Of a stretch of DNA of 64,000 nucleotides, positions 33,755 to 45,266 are shown piece by piece. The notes under the pieces are model-generated. The model had not been told where the DNA came from. It did no database searches and worked only from the letters and a program-made list of their open reading frames with translations. The translations under genes were made by a program, and so were the position numbers. How positions within the stretch are numbered: position 1 is the stretch's first letter; every line of letters starts with the position of its first letter. This stretch comes from Gloeopeniophorella convolvens (Eukaryota; Basidiomycota; Agaricomycetes; Russulales): assembly GCA_022496205.1 (NCBI GenBank), contig WTXD01000001.1, positions 992,001 to 1,056,000 of the forward strand, written 5' to 3'.

Positions 33755-36700
33755 ATGTCGCTCGCAGAGAACGCACCCCTCAGAGAGTGGGGCACTCGCT
33801 TCGACTCTTTGTCTAGCTCTCCGGCCCCCTCAAACACTTCTTCTCTCTCTAGGAACTTCCACCGACTACGTCCAATTCTTTCTTCTCAAACCCTGCCAAT
33901 GTCCTTCCCGCCAGGCCTCAGGGTCAGATTGACAAAATAACACATGCTGCCAGTCTCTTTGTCGGCAGGTCCGTAAAATTCGTTTGTATATGTCACATGC
34001 TGACAGCATTCATAGTCTCCCGACCAATGTGGAGCACGGAGAGCTCAGCCTCCGGCTTAAGAAGCATCTCTCTCCCTTTGCAGAGATCAGGTTTGTCAGA
34101 ACTATTCGCGATAATCGGGGCGGCGTCTGTGCGTTCGTCCAGTGCAATGTAAGATACCTTGTCTGTCGCACGACAAAGAGAAGTCAGGTAGATGGTGTTT
34201 CCTAGGATCAAGAGTCTGCAACCCAGCTTCTGCAAACACTCCGCTCGCTTCCCCCACAGAATTTTATGGGCCGGTCCTTGCGCTTTGAGCCTGCCCGCTG
34301 CCAGCGGACGCTCTGGATATCGTACAAGTACGATGCCCACACAGCTTGGGTTGAACGCAAGTCTTACCCCAGTGACAGAATTCCAGTTGATGCGACCGGC
34401 GACGCCGAACACGAGCCGACAGCTTCGCCCATGAACCCCTTAGGACGTGCTCCAGCTGTAGCCTTGCCAACCTCCGTAACGATCTGTCGTTTTCCAAACG
34501 CGAAGTAAGTCCGCGGGTGTAGTTTAGGGATGGTTCTGATAGCGCATGGTTCAGGCGCGGCGACATTTTCTACGACTGTCAAGACCCCCCGCCGAGCGAT
34601 CGAGCTGATTTTTCTAGCGAACAGGGCAATACGACCGACACTCTGTCCCCTGAAGCATTGGTCCTCTCGCCGCTGACTTTTGACTCTCAGGTCCGCTCTA
34701 TCGACACGGTGCCGTCTGCTCGGGCTGACTACCTCCAAATATAGACACTGCTTCAAACAGTCTCCTTCTTCGGCACTGTCGAATCTTTCGAGCTGTGTAA
34801 ACCTGAGTCAACAGACCCAAGCCAAGGTTCGTATGATCTTACATTTCTCGCATATGTATCCTATATAAGTGCTCCCAGAGCGCGCAGGATATCCGTCTCC
34901 GCATGACGCACTCAGGGCCCCAGGGATGGATACAGGATGTTGGGAAGTCAAGTGGGAAAATCGCAGCGATTGTCTGAGCGCGCTTGCGGCAAGGAAATTT
35001 CTTGACCCACTGTGCGTCAGATTCTGACGAAAACCTTATAGACACTCCGCGAATCCATTTATCTCAATGTCACATGGCCGAACCAGCAACATGTCTTCGT
35101 TAGCAAGCGAAATGGGACTTACTATCGAGGTCACCAAGCTAGAGAGCAATCTATGCCCGTCAGGCGACCAGGACAACAGCAATTTCGGATGCGGCGCGGT
35201 GAGGCCAGCAATGTCACTAGCCACGCCGGCCCACCAGCAAGCCCGCTTACTTCCTGGGATGTCGAAATCAATACCACTGCAGCTACTGCCGGGTCACGGC
35301 CATCATCGGAGCGTAGATCCATTCCGAGCGAGCTCGATCCCCACAGTGTCACAGACGACTGGACCGTTGTCGAAGCCGGCAGTACCCTGGATCTCCAGAA
35401 TACGCCGGCAGCCCCCGAAATCACAACTTCCAATCAGTCACCCCAAGCAAGGGCTCCGGACGGCGTAGCGTCTCCCGAGCTCGAGGGGTCGCCAGCTGTA
35501 GAGCCTACTTTCGACTCGTCAGATCGCCTCGAATGGTCGGAAATTGTATCTGAGAACCAAGCATATCCTCAAGACCACGTCATGACCGCGTCTCCAACGT
35601 GAGCGCTGCCGAACGTCCTTGCCATTCGCCACTGATGCAGAATCACCTCGAAGGCCCCCTTTTCGGGCGGCTTCAGAAGGTGGGGACCCACAGTTCCCGC
35701 CTGCAGTTTCTGTAACTGCGTTGAATCCGCCTGCAATCGATAATCTCGCCTCACCTTTCGTCCCGAAAAGTCCAGAGCCTACCTATCCTAGAATAAGCAG
35801 TGGCTTTGGCTTTTACGACAACTTCTCCGCCCCCTCTGCGTCCCAGTGGCCGGAACTGCGACCTAGAAGATCAGTCGTGCCGTGCGACGAGAACATGGAT
35901 GTCAATCGAGACGGTCTTGATCCCACAACCATCTTTGTAGGGGGCTTGGAAGTTCACGGCCGTTGCACATGGGACGAGCAGCGACTGAGAAGAGTGTTCG
36001 GGCAGTACGGAGAGATCGACGAAATAAAGCTTGTGAGACCAGGTGAGAAAGTTTTAGATTTGAATTTGCGTCGTTTACATGGCCGCTTTCAGCCCAAAAA
36101 AAGTCGGCGTTCGCGTTCGTGAAGTTCAACAACAGCAGGTCCTCGTCGCAGGCGGTGTTAGCGGAGGTAAATCGCTCGGTCCCTTGACCCTCTCTTGAAA
36201 CCTGTCTGACGCACAACAGCATAACCGCATATATGACGGCCGACACATTCGTGTTCAGATTCGCGACAGCACGGTTCAGAGGTTCCCGGGGTGGAAGACG
36301 AATGGAAAGCCTAAACAGGGGAGACCGTTCAGTCCAAGGCACCAGCTCAGCTTCAAGGCCATGGACCCTCCGGTGGAACATCACCTTCGCTCCCACAATG
36401 GCATTCCACCCACCATACCAGGCCCTGGGGAGGGTACTATGGTGATCCCTCCATGTTCTCCTAACGGTTCCACCCCTGCACGCCTGGATACAGCTGGTCA
36501 TTCGTCGGAGAATGCCTGCATGCCATCCATTCCTTCGCATGCATCTTCCCTGACCGTCGCAAACGTATCATCGATGGTCTATCCTCCCCTGCCACCTCCT
36601 GGATTCTACGCACCCGCACCGTGGTTCATGCACCCATATCCTTACGGGCCTCCTCAATTCGTTCCGAGTTATCCACAGATGCCTCTGGCGCCCGCCGTGG

Positions 36701-37635
36701 TGAATATGGGAGACCCAGGCCGCGCCGCGGCACCCGGCAGCATGTACCAGGTCAGTTCGCCGCACAACCAACTTGCATATTGCGAACGGGTCCTGATGGC
36801 CTCGATCTTACTAGCCCATCCCCCACTACTCCATGTACAGTCTCCCGCTGCCTCCGCCTCCCCCCAGGCAGCAGTCTGAGATGAACGACACATCAGAGCG
36901 CCGCGCTCCTCTACAACCTACCGGATTCATCGAAAGCGAACAAGGTCTTATCCCAGTCTACGCACCCGAAGCACTCAATGAATATATTGCGAGAAATGGG
37001 CCTCACCAGAACTCCCCAGAGGCTGGTCCCCGTCCGCCTGGTAATCCCAAAGCGGTTGTTGACCACAAGCTACCACAGCCCATCGGAGCATACGCAACCT
37101 ATCACCCCCCGTATCAGACCCCTCTTGCTCCGGATAACGGCATCTCAATAGCGGGGCAACCCATTATTGTACCGAGGCCCGGACCTACCGGGGCTGCCCC
37201 CGGCTGGCACACTGACTCTATGTATTCTGAACATCGTGCACCGGCGTACCCCCACATCGCCCATGCCCCACCCATCATGCAGACTGCCGACGCTCACATG
37301 GGGATGTTCACCATGGGTCAGGGACAACCTCCAAGGCGCCAGAGTTTGCAACTCGAGCACGGGTTCAACCCTTCAAAACATCGCCCTCATGGCGATCGTC
37401 CCACGTTTGTGAGGACTAATAGGAGCTACTATGCGTCGGAGCACAGTCAACGCGTAGGCAGAACTACTCCAGGCACCTAGGGGGTGCTGCTTCCATGAGC
37501 GTCGCGATGGAACAAGCGAGAGAGATGGGCTTAAGTAGCTCTGCCAGCTCGGCCGAGCATGGTGTCAGGGCGAGCGCATCTTCTCCTGCTGTGTTTGATC
37601 TAGCACCTACACCTATTCGGGGTATGCCATTATAA
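33755..37635 (+). CDS. RNA-binding protein with several RRM domains
   Basis: Start ATG at 33755 (MSLAENAPLREWGTRFDSLS). RRM1 carries an RNP2-like ASLFVGSLPTNVEHGELSL and RNP1-like RDNRGGVCAFVQCN, continued by QESATQLLQTLRSLPPQNFM. A weaker second RRM reads TLLQTVSFFGTVESFELCKP and CLSALAARKFLDPL with YLNVTWPNQQ. The third is well formed: TTIFVGGLEVHGRCTWDEQR, LRRVFGQYGEIDEIKLVRPG, KSAFAFVKFNNSRSSSQAVL and RIYDGRHIRVQIRDS. A long Pro/Tyr/Met-rich tail (YPPLPPPGFYAPAPWFMHPY) follows and ends MEQAREMGLSSSASSAEHG and GMPL. This layout recalls Rim4-like and other meiotic or developmental RNA-binding proteins, but that is inference. Single lost bases near 33853, 35013, 35600 and 37470 must be allowed for. 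About 1000 residues. Confidence 0.82.
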
Positions 37636-37930
37636 GCTACAAAGAGCCCGCGATCTCTGTCGCAGCCTGTCTTCTCCTTCTCGTGTCCTCCTCTCGCTCT
37701 CACTTGTAACAGTCTGGTTCGTCTTATATCATTCTCTACGTATCGTTTCACATAATCCCATTCGATATTCCATCTATCCCCTTGTCAAAAATCTTCACGG
37801 CTATGCTGGATCGTTCTCATCTTCTATTGTATCACAAAAGAAAACAAAGTACCTAGACAGTGGAACGCTTCGACCTGTTAAGTATACATTGGAATGCAGT
37901 CTGTCCTTCTAGGCCTTGTATCACCCCGAT

Positions 37931-39763
37931 TCAGATCGAATTCGTAGATGTCTCCCGCGCATACATAACGTCTAGCGTACGCAAGTAAGATCCCATCTCG
38001 AGCCAGAACTCAGTCTGCTTCTGACTCTCGAACCGCTCAGACACAAGAGTAAAGTGGTTGATGTCGTCTATATGGTATACGTTCCAGATTCCTGGCTGTA
38101 TGCTTCCTGGTTCGCGTTCATCGTGTGACGTGTGCGTGCGCTTTTCTTCAACTCTGAGATGTGCGCTGGTGGGTGATGTACGCATCGCGTGCGGCTGTCA
38201 AGGAGAATAGTGGCATGATCGCTGAGATGCTCAGCGGCGACACGAGACCATCGGTACGCACGTGCAATCGTAGGGATGCCATTGAGAAAACACGGGCACG
38301 ACGCTGTCATTCACGCGATACTCGTCGCCCAGCACGTGCGAAAGCGTCGGGTCTTCCTCGAGCCCGTCGTGTACTAGCGCGACCTTGGGGGTCACGAACG
38401 AAGGGACGGGGCGCACCGCAGAGAACTCGAAGCGCTCCACCAGGCGCGCGCTCACCTCGAGCGGCGCCGCGAACACAGAGAGTAGCGCGCGCCAGAGCGG
38501 CTGCGCCGCGCCGTCCTCCGTCCACGGCTGCGGTGCGCAATCAGACGGCCATCAGCGCCCCAGGAAGGAGCATGATGCCCGCAGGCCAGAAGCACGCGCG
38601 ACGCACCGTCTGCGCGACGTAGCTCCGGTAGTATGTCCGCGCGTGCGCGCGGCCCTCGCCCGCCGCCTCGCGCGCGTCGACCGCGCGGAACGTGACGTCG
38701 TACGGGAGCACGTCCGCGCCGGCCCCCCACGAGCTGCGCCAGAGCTCGCGCGCGAGCGCCGCGGGCGAGTGCTCGCGGTACGAGAGCGCGCGCGCGTCGG
38801 CGTGCACGTCGAGCGTGCGCGGGAGCAGCGGCGCGAGGTACGCGGCGAGGTGCACCGCGCGCCCGAGGAACGCGCCGAGCGAGAGCGCGCGCACGCCCGG
38901 TGCGGTGTCGGTGAGCTCGCCGATGTAGTAGACTAGCTGTGTGCCGCGGAACGGCGCGGAGACTGCGCGGGGTCCGTGTCAGGTGGGCGGTTGGATTGGA
39001 TGCCTCGGCCAGGGGGTGGGGGCGCACGTACTGGCGTTGAGGGAGAGCACCATGTCGGGGTGGTGCGCATCTCCGAAGAAGCCCTCCGCGATGAGGTGCT
39101 GCATCTTCATGACTGTCGGGCCGCCCTGTCGATGGGACGCGGCGCTCAGACAGGCGTGCGCTCCGCCGGGCAAAGATGGCTAGCACGCACCGCAGAGTGC
39201 GCGACAAAGTGCAGCGGCCGCGTCGGGGACCATTCCTCGTAGATGCCGCGCTCGTGCGTCCGGCCGTAGCGCCCGTGCGCGTGCGCGGACGCGTGCGCCG
39301 CGCCGTAGTCCACTAGCAGGGCATGCCGTTGCGGTGAGCCACCGCAGATGCGACGGGAGAATATCGGGTAGGACTGTCATGCTTACCCCGCCCGCCCTTG
39401 ATGGCGTAGAACAGCTCGCAGGCGCGGTCATGGAAGGAGCTGATGGGCCCCACACTGCAGGGAATAATTAGGTTCAGCGTTCGATGTTCCCCGCCCGTCG
39501 CGCGTAGCGGGGCGGCCTGGTTTGAATTGCGCATGCATCCCCAAGAGGCATGGGCGCGCTCACTTTGCAAATACCACCCGTCGCCGTTTGCTGCGGGGTT
39601 GGCTAGAGCTCTGAGCCGTGGCCGAGTCCGCGCTTGGTGCGTCTGGATTGCTGTCGGTGCCGTAGTTCAGGTGCTCTTCGAACGAGCCCCAGAGGCGTTC
39701 GCCGACGCGACCGAGGAAGCCCTGGACAACGATGAGTGGGATCGGCTCGATGGCGGTGTGCAT
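37931..39763 (-). CDS. Lipase-like alpha/beta hydrolase (Staphylococcal-lipase-type)
   Basis: The recognisable part starts at IPLIVVQGFLGRVGERLWGS (oxyanion-hole strand), then after introns VGPISSFHDRACELFYAIKG and HAHGRYGRTHERGIYEEWSP. The nucleophile elbow is PLHFVAHSAGGPTVMKMQHL (Ser in A-H-S-A-G), followed by FFGDAHHPDMVLSLNA and SAPFRGTQLVYYIGELTDTA. A lid-like region follows (LPRTLDVHADARALSYREHS). The acid is in DEYRVNDSVVPVFSQWHPYD and the His in YHIDDINHFTLVSERFESQK, ending VMYARETSTNSI at TGA 37931-37933. So the catalytic triad is all present and the protein resembles the family that includes staphylococcal and Geobacillus lipases. The N-terminus is unclear: upstream sequence to about 39950 may add a first exon, and 39763 is simply the first ATG in the core frame. 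Confidence 0.72.
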
Positions 39764-40532
39764 CCTGCGAGGTCATTTGGCCAGGCGTGTCCGCCGTCCG
39801 GTAGGCTTATAGAGGGGGGCCATTGGCAGGACAGAGTTCCTCGGGCGCGGTGCACTGTTGCATGATGATGGTGCCGACGCGAAAAGTAGCCCAAGTCCGC
39901 GTCCGAGGCGCGCATGCCACGGGAGCATCGTGGAATTGAACATGCTATCATCCAGCCAACTTGGTCGCGACACACTCCGGCTCGTTCGGCTGCGGGATCG
40001 CAGGAGACGACGAGTCGTGTCAAGATCTCATTGTCATTCAAGATGTACAGCAAAGAATACGAAATATACATGAAATCAGGGACAGAGCATCCGTCAAGTG
40101 TCCATAGATGTGCGTACGCATTCCGTAAGCAAACGTGCGATATTGGGTGTGAATGAGGGGGGTATCATGTGCTAGGATATACTACAGATGAATGCAAAGA
40201 TATTACGGTATGAGAGCGATGATGAACAGCAGGGATGGGGATAGTGTGGGCGTTCGTTACAGTATCGTGCACGCTGCATAAGGATAAATCTGGTATAATG
40301 GATGTTGGATCAGCTATATTCAGGACTGGGCGGAACAATATGACTCACCGTAAGACATGACCATTGAAATTTGGATCATAAAGGGGGCATAGAGGTCGTT
40401 CCATGGTCGTGAACACAAAGGGTACAACAAGGCGAATGAATGGTATCACACAACGCTAGGGGGACGATTAGTATGACATATCACCAAAAATAGGACCCGG
40501 CGGCATTACCGAGAAAGATAGGCTGGCAGGTG
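39764..40532. other. Intergenic, possibly with the lipase 5' exon
   Basis: The part from 39764 to about 39960 can be read on the minus strand as a leader to the lipase-like gene (MLPWHARLGRGLGLLFASAP), but joining it needs a frame change. The rest is A/T-richer and shows no exon; it should contain the 3' end of the minus-strand gene at its right. Confidence 0.35.
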
Positions 40533-41967
40533 TTATGGTCTCTTCCCCGTATACCAAGACAGAGCAACACTCCCAACTCCGGATATATGGACACGAGCGT
40601 TGACCCGGCACACCTATAGCGCTGTGATATGAGCCACCTCCCGAAGATGGACATGAATGCGAGGAACGCACCGTATCGGCGACTTCAGCCTTTCGGAAAT
40701 CTATATGGAGGTCTCCATTGGGCATGCGAGTGATTTGGTTGACTTCTCCGAATGACTGTGATTCACGATGTGGTCAGCATGGTTCCCATGCCCAAAGTGC
40801 GAGGCTGACGGACCTCGCACCACTTTCGGACCCCTTCGAGACGGGGCTGGTCGCCCTTGGCTATGCCACTGACAATTAGTTTCTTCTTTCGTCTGTCCCG
40901 TGAAATGGGAAGCACGGTCGGAACGTGACGGAAGGGCTTGCTCGATGCTTTGAGGGAGAAGGGGAGCCGGAGCGACCCAGGCTTGACTAGAACGGAGGCC
41001 TCTGAGTTTGGCGGATCTTGGAGATGCGAAGCGCCGGGCGGTAGCGACCATAGCGAGTGGTTGGGGCCCTTTGAGGGAGTCGAGGAGACGGAGCTCGGAG
41101 AGCCGTGGTTGGGCGTGCACGGGTCCGTGGATACGCCTGTAGTGCCAGAGGAGAACGTGAGAGTCGATGAGAAGCTTCGCCGCGGTGGCGACAGGTGGAA
41201 CGCAGACCCTTCATCGGCGGACGCGTCTGGGGGTGCGAAAGTCCCCAACACACTGGGACGTCTGAAGGTCCACGGGCCATGGGGCTTGGCTGAGAGGGCG
41301 GGGGACGGCGAGTCGTGTTCATCCTGCTGTAGCTGCGGGAGAGCGACGGAGCCGTCACTGGCGGTGCGGCCATGTCTCCCCATAGAATGCGAGTGTCGTT
41401 GAAAGATGGAATGGTGAGAAAGGCTGGGGGAAGGATCGTAGGTGGAGGAGGAGGCACGGCGAGACGGGCTCAAAGAGACATGAAAAGCACGGAGAGAGGG
41501 CGGAGTGCGAAGCAAGGACGTGTAATTGCGCGTGCTCTGGGGCGTGCTAAGGACAGCAGGGGCCTGCAAGGAAAGAGACAGTTAGCGATATATGAACGTG
41601 GTGCGGTCACGTGTTAGCCGCTTACCTCGAATACGTCCTCTGGGTCTCGGCTCGGACCCCCGGTCTCGTCATCCCCATCCACTAGGACAAATCCCTCGGC
41701 CATGGATTCGGAATCCTGGTCGCGCGAGGCAGAACGTGCGCGTCGCATGTCCGGGTAAGCCAGATATGGGTATGATTTTCGAGAAGATCTTCGAGTAATT
41801 TCGTCCCCCTGGCGCGCGTCGGGGGGCGCGTGCTGGTCCTCAATCCATCGCTCTAAGCGACTCTTCCGGCGGCGAATGGGACGCAGCGGTGTAGATGGCA
41901 CGTCGTCGTCATCGTCCGTGGGCGTCGGCGATTGCACAATGATTGGCATTGCCGTGACCAGGTCCAT
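40533..41967 (-). CDS. Disordered protein with C-terminal RRM-like domain
   Basis: Not assigned to a named family. Start at 41967: MDLVTAMPIIVQSPTPTDDD, then RPIRRRKSRLERWIEDQHAP and ESMAEGFVLVDGDDETGG. After an intron near 41565-41625 a Ser/Pro/His-rich middle follows (LSPSRRASSSTYDPSPSLSH). The C-terminal ordered part starts at DRRKKKLIVSGIAKGDQPRL, EGVRKWCE joins across an intron near 40755-40825 to SFGEVNQITRMPNGDLHIDF and RKAEVADTV, and a last intron leads to CRVNARVHISGVGSVALSWY ending TGKRP. The order KLIVSG, EGVRKWCESFGEV, GDLHIDF, VHISGVGSVALSW follows the beta-alpha-beta layout of an RRM. All splices join in frame. Confidence 0.68.
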
Positions 41968-42715
41968 AGGTTCACGTTCAGGTTTCGCTATGTTACGGTT
42001 GAACTTCTGCCTATCACCAAACACGACGTAGATCTGCACCGACCTATTGCAGTAGACTTTTCCGAGATTCTCAGCTTTGCAGGCGATGACAAGCGAGAAA
42101 AGAGGGCGCTCTTGCGGACAGCGCTGGCGTGGCGGGAGTCGTCGCACATCGTAACGGTGTTACTGGAAGGATATATAGGATTAGTGGCGTTTGGTTCGTC
42201 AGGAGATGCGAGAAGGGTGCGATGCTCGGGTATGGGTCAGAGGAGAAGAGAAGCCATGGCTGGGGAGAGAAGTCGCCCTGAGAGAGGGGAGGATGGAGGC
42301 GGGATGGAAAGTTGAACATTGAACGTGCATCGAGGCAGACGGAAAAGGCAGGCAGCCTGCAACGAGGCGCGTCGGCCCGCTCCCGAGCCCCGGATGGCGT
42401 ACTTGGTGCTCTCCAGCGGTGCTCAGGCGCTCAGCTCGCCCGAATATTCCGTCGATCACGTTCTGACCATCAGCAGCATCAGCTTGTTCTGCGGAGTCCA
42501 TCCACCTTGATCGCGTACTGCGGCGCACCTGACGCGAACACCCTACCTGCACAGCAAGAGACAGCAAGGCGCACTAGCGTCGAGCCACCATCAGAACGTT
42601 TTCTCACACCTACTGCACAGCGCCGCTTCCCAGCACCTGGGCTGAGGGCGGCAGTACGATTGAGCAAATGCAGAGAAGTACTGTACATACAAATCAGAGG
42701 GCTATGGAGAGTTCG
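41968..42715. other. Intergenic
   Basis: About 750 bp upstream of the minus-strand RRM-like gene and downstream of CFD1. Open frames on both strands here have no conserved look, and I see no RNA gene. Confidence 0.35.
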
Positions 42716-43654
42716 CTAGAGAGCCGGCAGCAAAGCGGCAAGCAATTTATCGACGAGGTCCCTGAAGAGCTTTGCCGATGACGTCTTTTGATATCGATTA
42801 AGCAACTCAAACCCACGCGGCCTCTCCGATAAGTCCGCCGCCTCCTCCGCCGGTGCCTCTGCCGCGTCGAGCAGCTCGACGAGCTCGGTGTCCACGGGAA
42901 ACGCCCCCAGAAAAGGCACGCCCTCTTTCCGCGCCATCTCCTCTCCTCCGCCGGTCGAAAACACGTTGCTCACTTCCCCGCAGCACGGACACACGTACCC
43001 GCTCATGTTCTCCACAATCCCAATGACCGGCAAATTCACCGTGCGCGTGAACGACAGGCACTTCATCGCGTCCATAAGCGCGACAGCCTGCGGCGTCGTC
43101 ACGATAACGGCTGAGAGGCGGTCGTGCACGGGCGCCATGTGTTCCAATAAAGATAAATGCTCGTCGGATGTTCCTTTCCAATTGCGCAAAAGTCGGCTCC
43201 CGAGTCAGACGATCATGAAGCGCGGCAGACGCACCTGGTGGCGTGTCGATGACCAAGTAGTCCAGCTCGCCCCAGCGAACGTCGCTCAGGAACTGCCGAA
43301 TCATCGCGTTCTTCTTTGGGCCCCTCCACACGACAGAGTCGCTTTTCTTCTTTAGCAGGAAACCCACGCTCATACACGCCAGTCTTGCCGCGCTTCCATC
43401 CGCGTACACAGGCACCCATCCGTCGCTGCTTTGATGCACCCCATGTCCATCAACTCCGAGCATGCGGGGAATAGATGGGCCAGTGAGATCGACGTCCAGA
43501 TTCCGACGCGTGCATCAGGCGAGGACGCGTGTAAAGAGAGTGCCAGCTGCACGGAGACTGAGGATTTGCCGACCCCGCCCTTGCCGGAGCAGACGATGAT
43601 AATGTGCCTAATACGGCTTAAACGTCTAGAACGGGCGTTTCCTGTGCAGAAGCC
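42716..43654 (-). CDS. CFD1: Cytosolic Fe-S cluster assembly P-loop NTPase CFD1 (NUBP2 type)
   Basis: Cfd1 with Nbp35 forms the scaffold that builds 4Fe-4S clusters for cytosolic and nuclear proteins. The start at 43654 gives [11 protein letters not shown], and restoring one C near 43623 joins it to [20 protein letters not shown] and [20 protein letters not shown]. The deviant Walker A ([10 protein letters not shown]) is complete. A second lost C near 43498 restores [20 protein letters not shown]. Then come [40 protein letters not shown] with TPPG, an intron, [13 protein letters not shown], and the bridging-cluster motif [20 protein letters not shown]. It ends [14 protein letters not shown]. 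There is no N-terminal four-cysteine region, which separates it from Nbp35. Length is about 300 residues, as expected. Confidence 0.92.
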
Positions 43655-43867
43655 ATGGGTGCGGGAGGGAAGGGTTATGTCGCATGGTGTCGGCGTGAGC
43701 TCGAGCGATGACAAACCGCCATAAAAACTGGAGTAGATCATCTTATCGTGGGTAAGAGATGCCTTATGAACGCGCGCGTCACTCGATCAGGTCCTCCAAT
43801 AAATGAATGCATGCCCGACGACAACCTAAACTACAAAAAGGTCCGGCTTTATGTTCTGAGATCCGAG

Positions 43868-45220
43868 TCAACTCATGGCACGTAAGGAAGCAAAGAGTGT
43901 AGCACTTGCCATTTTACATAGACGCGCCACCAAGCCGCCCAGCTGAATCAAGGTGCCTACTCCTTCAAGTATCCTCATATGTGTAAAGCCGATCTCCTGG
44001 AGGGGTTATGAGCACCTACGTCTCAAAAACACGAGCAGATCCCTACCTTGATATATTCTAGCTTGGTGTACTCGGGCAGTCTCGCACAGGTCAGTACGCA
44101 TGCGGTCCCGAACGGGTCACCAGACTTACTCGTCGAACGTCTTGACGACTCGGAAGATGGTCACAATGATGTCTACGGCGCTGTAGCCTGTTCCCAGAGC
44201 TCCTGCAGCTTCGCCATGGAACCCTCGACGTCACCTTTCGAGCATGCGCGGATCATGCCCTGGACAATAATTGGGTGCGGCTGGTCGCACACTTTGAAGA
44301 CATTGTCGCCCGAGACAAATCCGAACCCGGACCATGTCGACTGCAGGTTATTAATCGCTTGTCGCATGTCGCCTTCTGAGGTAAATATCAGTGCCGTGAG
44401 GCCGTCGTCATTGTATTCGACCTGGAGGACGTGTTCAGGAGCTCCACAAAACGGCAGGACACCTGACTCACCTTCTCTTCCGCGCATATCTCTAACAGCC
44501 GTTGGAGCACTTCGCGGTCCGTTAACTTCGCATATCTTAGAATAGCACAGCGACTCTGTATTGGCTCGATGATCTTGTTGGGCATGTTGCATGCAAGACA
44601 AAAGCGCGTGGTGTTGGAGAATATCTCCATTGTTCGGCGGAGGGCCTGCTGCGCACCTGCCGTCATACTGCACGCCGGTAAGACGAGAAGGGTATGCATT
44701 ACGCGCTGTTTACCTGTCCGCCTCGTCAGTATGACGATCTTGTGCCGCCCTGGGGCATGTCACTTTCTTCTGCGCGAACGCTTTGATTTTATTCCGGACA
44801 ACGTCGATTCCTCTGGACAAGCACTTCAGAATTCAGAGTGGTACTAGCTGGCGAATGGCGCACCTCTCGTCCGACGCGTTCAGTTCCAGCACTCCCTCCT
44901 TGTACGCGTCCCCGAGTAGCTGGTGTGCCAGGCAGTGGATGCTCGTGGTTTTACCAATTCCTGGCATCCCTTCGCGTTCATGCGTCAGTTGAACGTCCAC
45001 CGGCATTGAACTACGCGTGCGCACTGAGATGATAAGGTGTGGTACATTGCCGTCCTTCGCAATGACCTTGAGCGCGAGATGGTTTCGCCGTTTCCGACGA
45101 CATCGTCGAGCACGTGGGGCGGTACTTCTCCACCCTTCCCGTGTCAGCGGCGCGTCCAAAGCGGTGAGGAGAAAGCGCACCAAGGGAGTTCGTAGGGATG
45201 TCGGCTGCAGCGGAAGCCAT
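43868..45220 (-). CDS. RFC4: Replication factor C small subunit RFC4 (human RFC2 orthologue type)
   Basis: This AAA+ subunit belongs to the clamp loader that places PCNA on DNA. Start at 45220: [28 protein letters not shown]. Walker A in the Rfc4-type form [10 protein letters not shown] is followed by [20 protein letters not shown] and NASDER; the Walker B/Sensor region is [20 protein letters not shown] and [20 protein letters not shown] (the SRC motif [20 protein letters not shown] follows). Then [40 protein letters not shown] and [18 protein letters not shown], ending [24 protein letters not shown] rather than GPPG in Walker A marks Rfc4 rather than other small subunits. Lost single bases near 45118, 45073 and in the splice donor near 45008 shift the frame. 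About 350 residues. Confidence 0.92.
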
Positions 45221-45266
45221 GAAAGACGCGTCCAAGTGTGACTGGCCGTGACGCGACGCGCTTTCC
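45221..45266. promoter_or_regulatory. 46-bp divergent gap RFC4 / mitochondrial SerRS with an ACGCGT box
   Basis: The two start codons face away with only 46 bp between them. The gap contains ACGCGT at 45226-45231, the sequence of the MluI cell-cycle box bound by MBF in yeasts, here just before the RFC4 start codon. The 5' leaders must overlap the opposite gene or be extremely short. Function of the box is inference. Confidence 0.45.

Noticed and set aside
38452..39207. A 251-codon minus-strand frame overlapping the lipase-like gene
   Set aside because: It reads out of frame through the conserved lipase exons and is rich in Arg/Ala from GC bias.
45248..45266. An upstream GTG start for the seryl-tRNA synthetase
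   Set aside because: Nuclear genes of fungi start at ATG with rare exceptions; the ATG at 45267 plus one missing C in the run near 45325 explains the frame.
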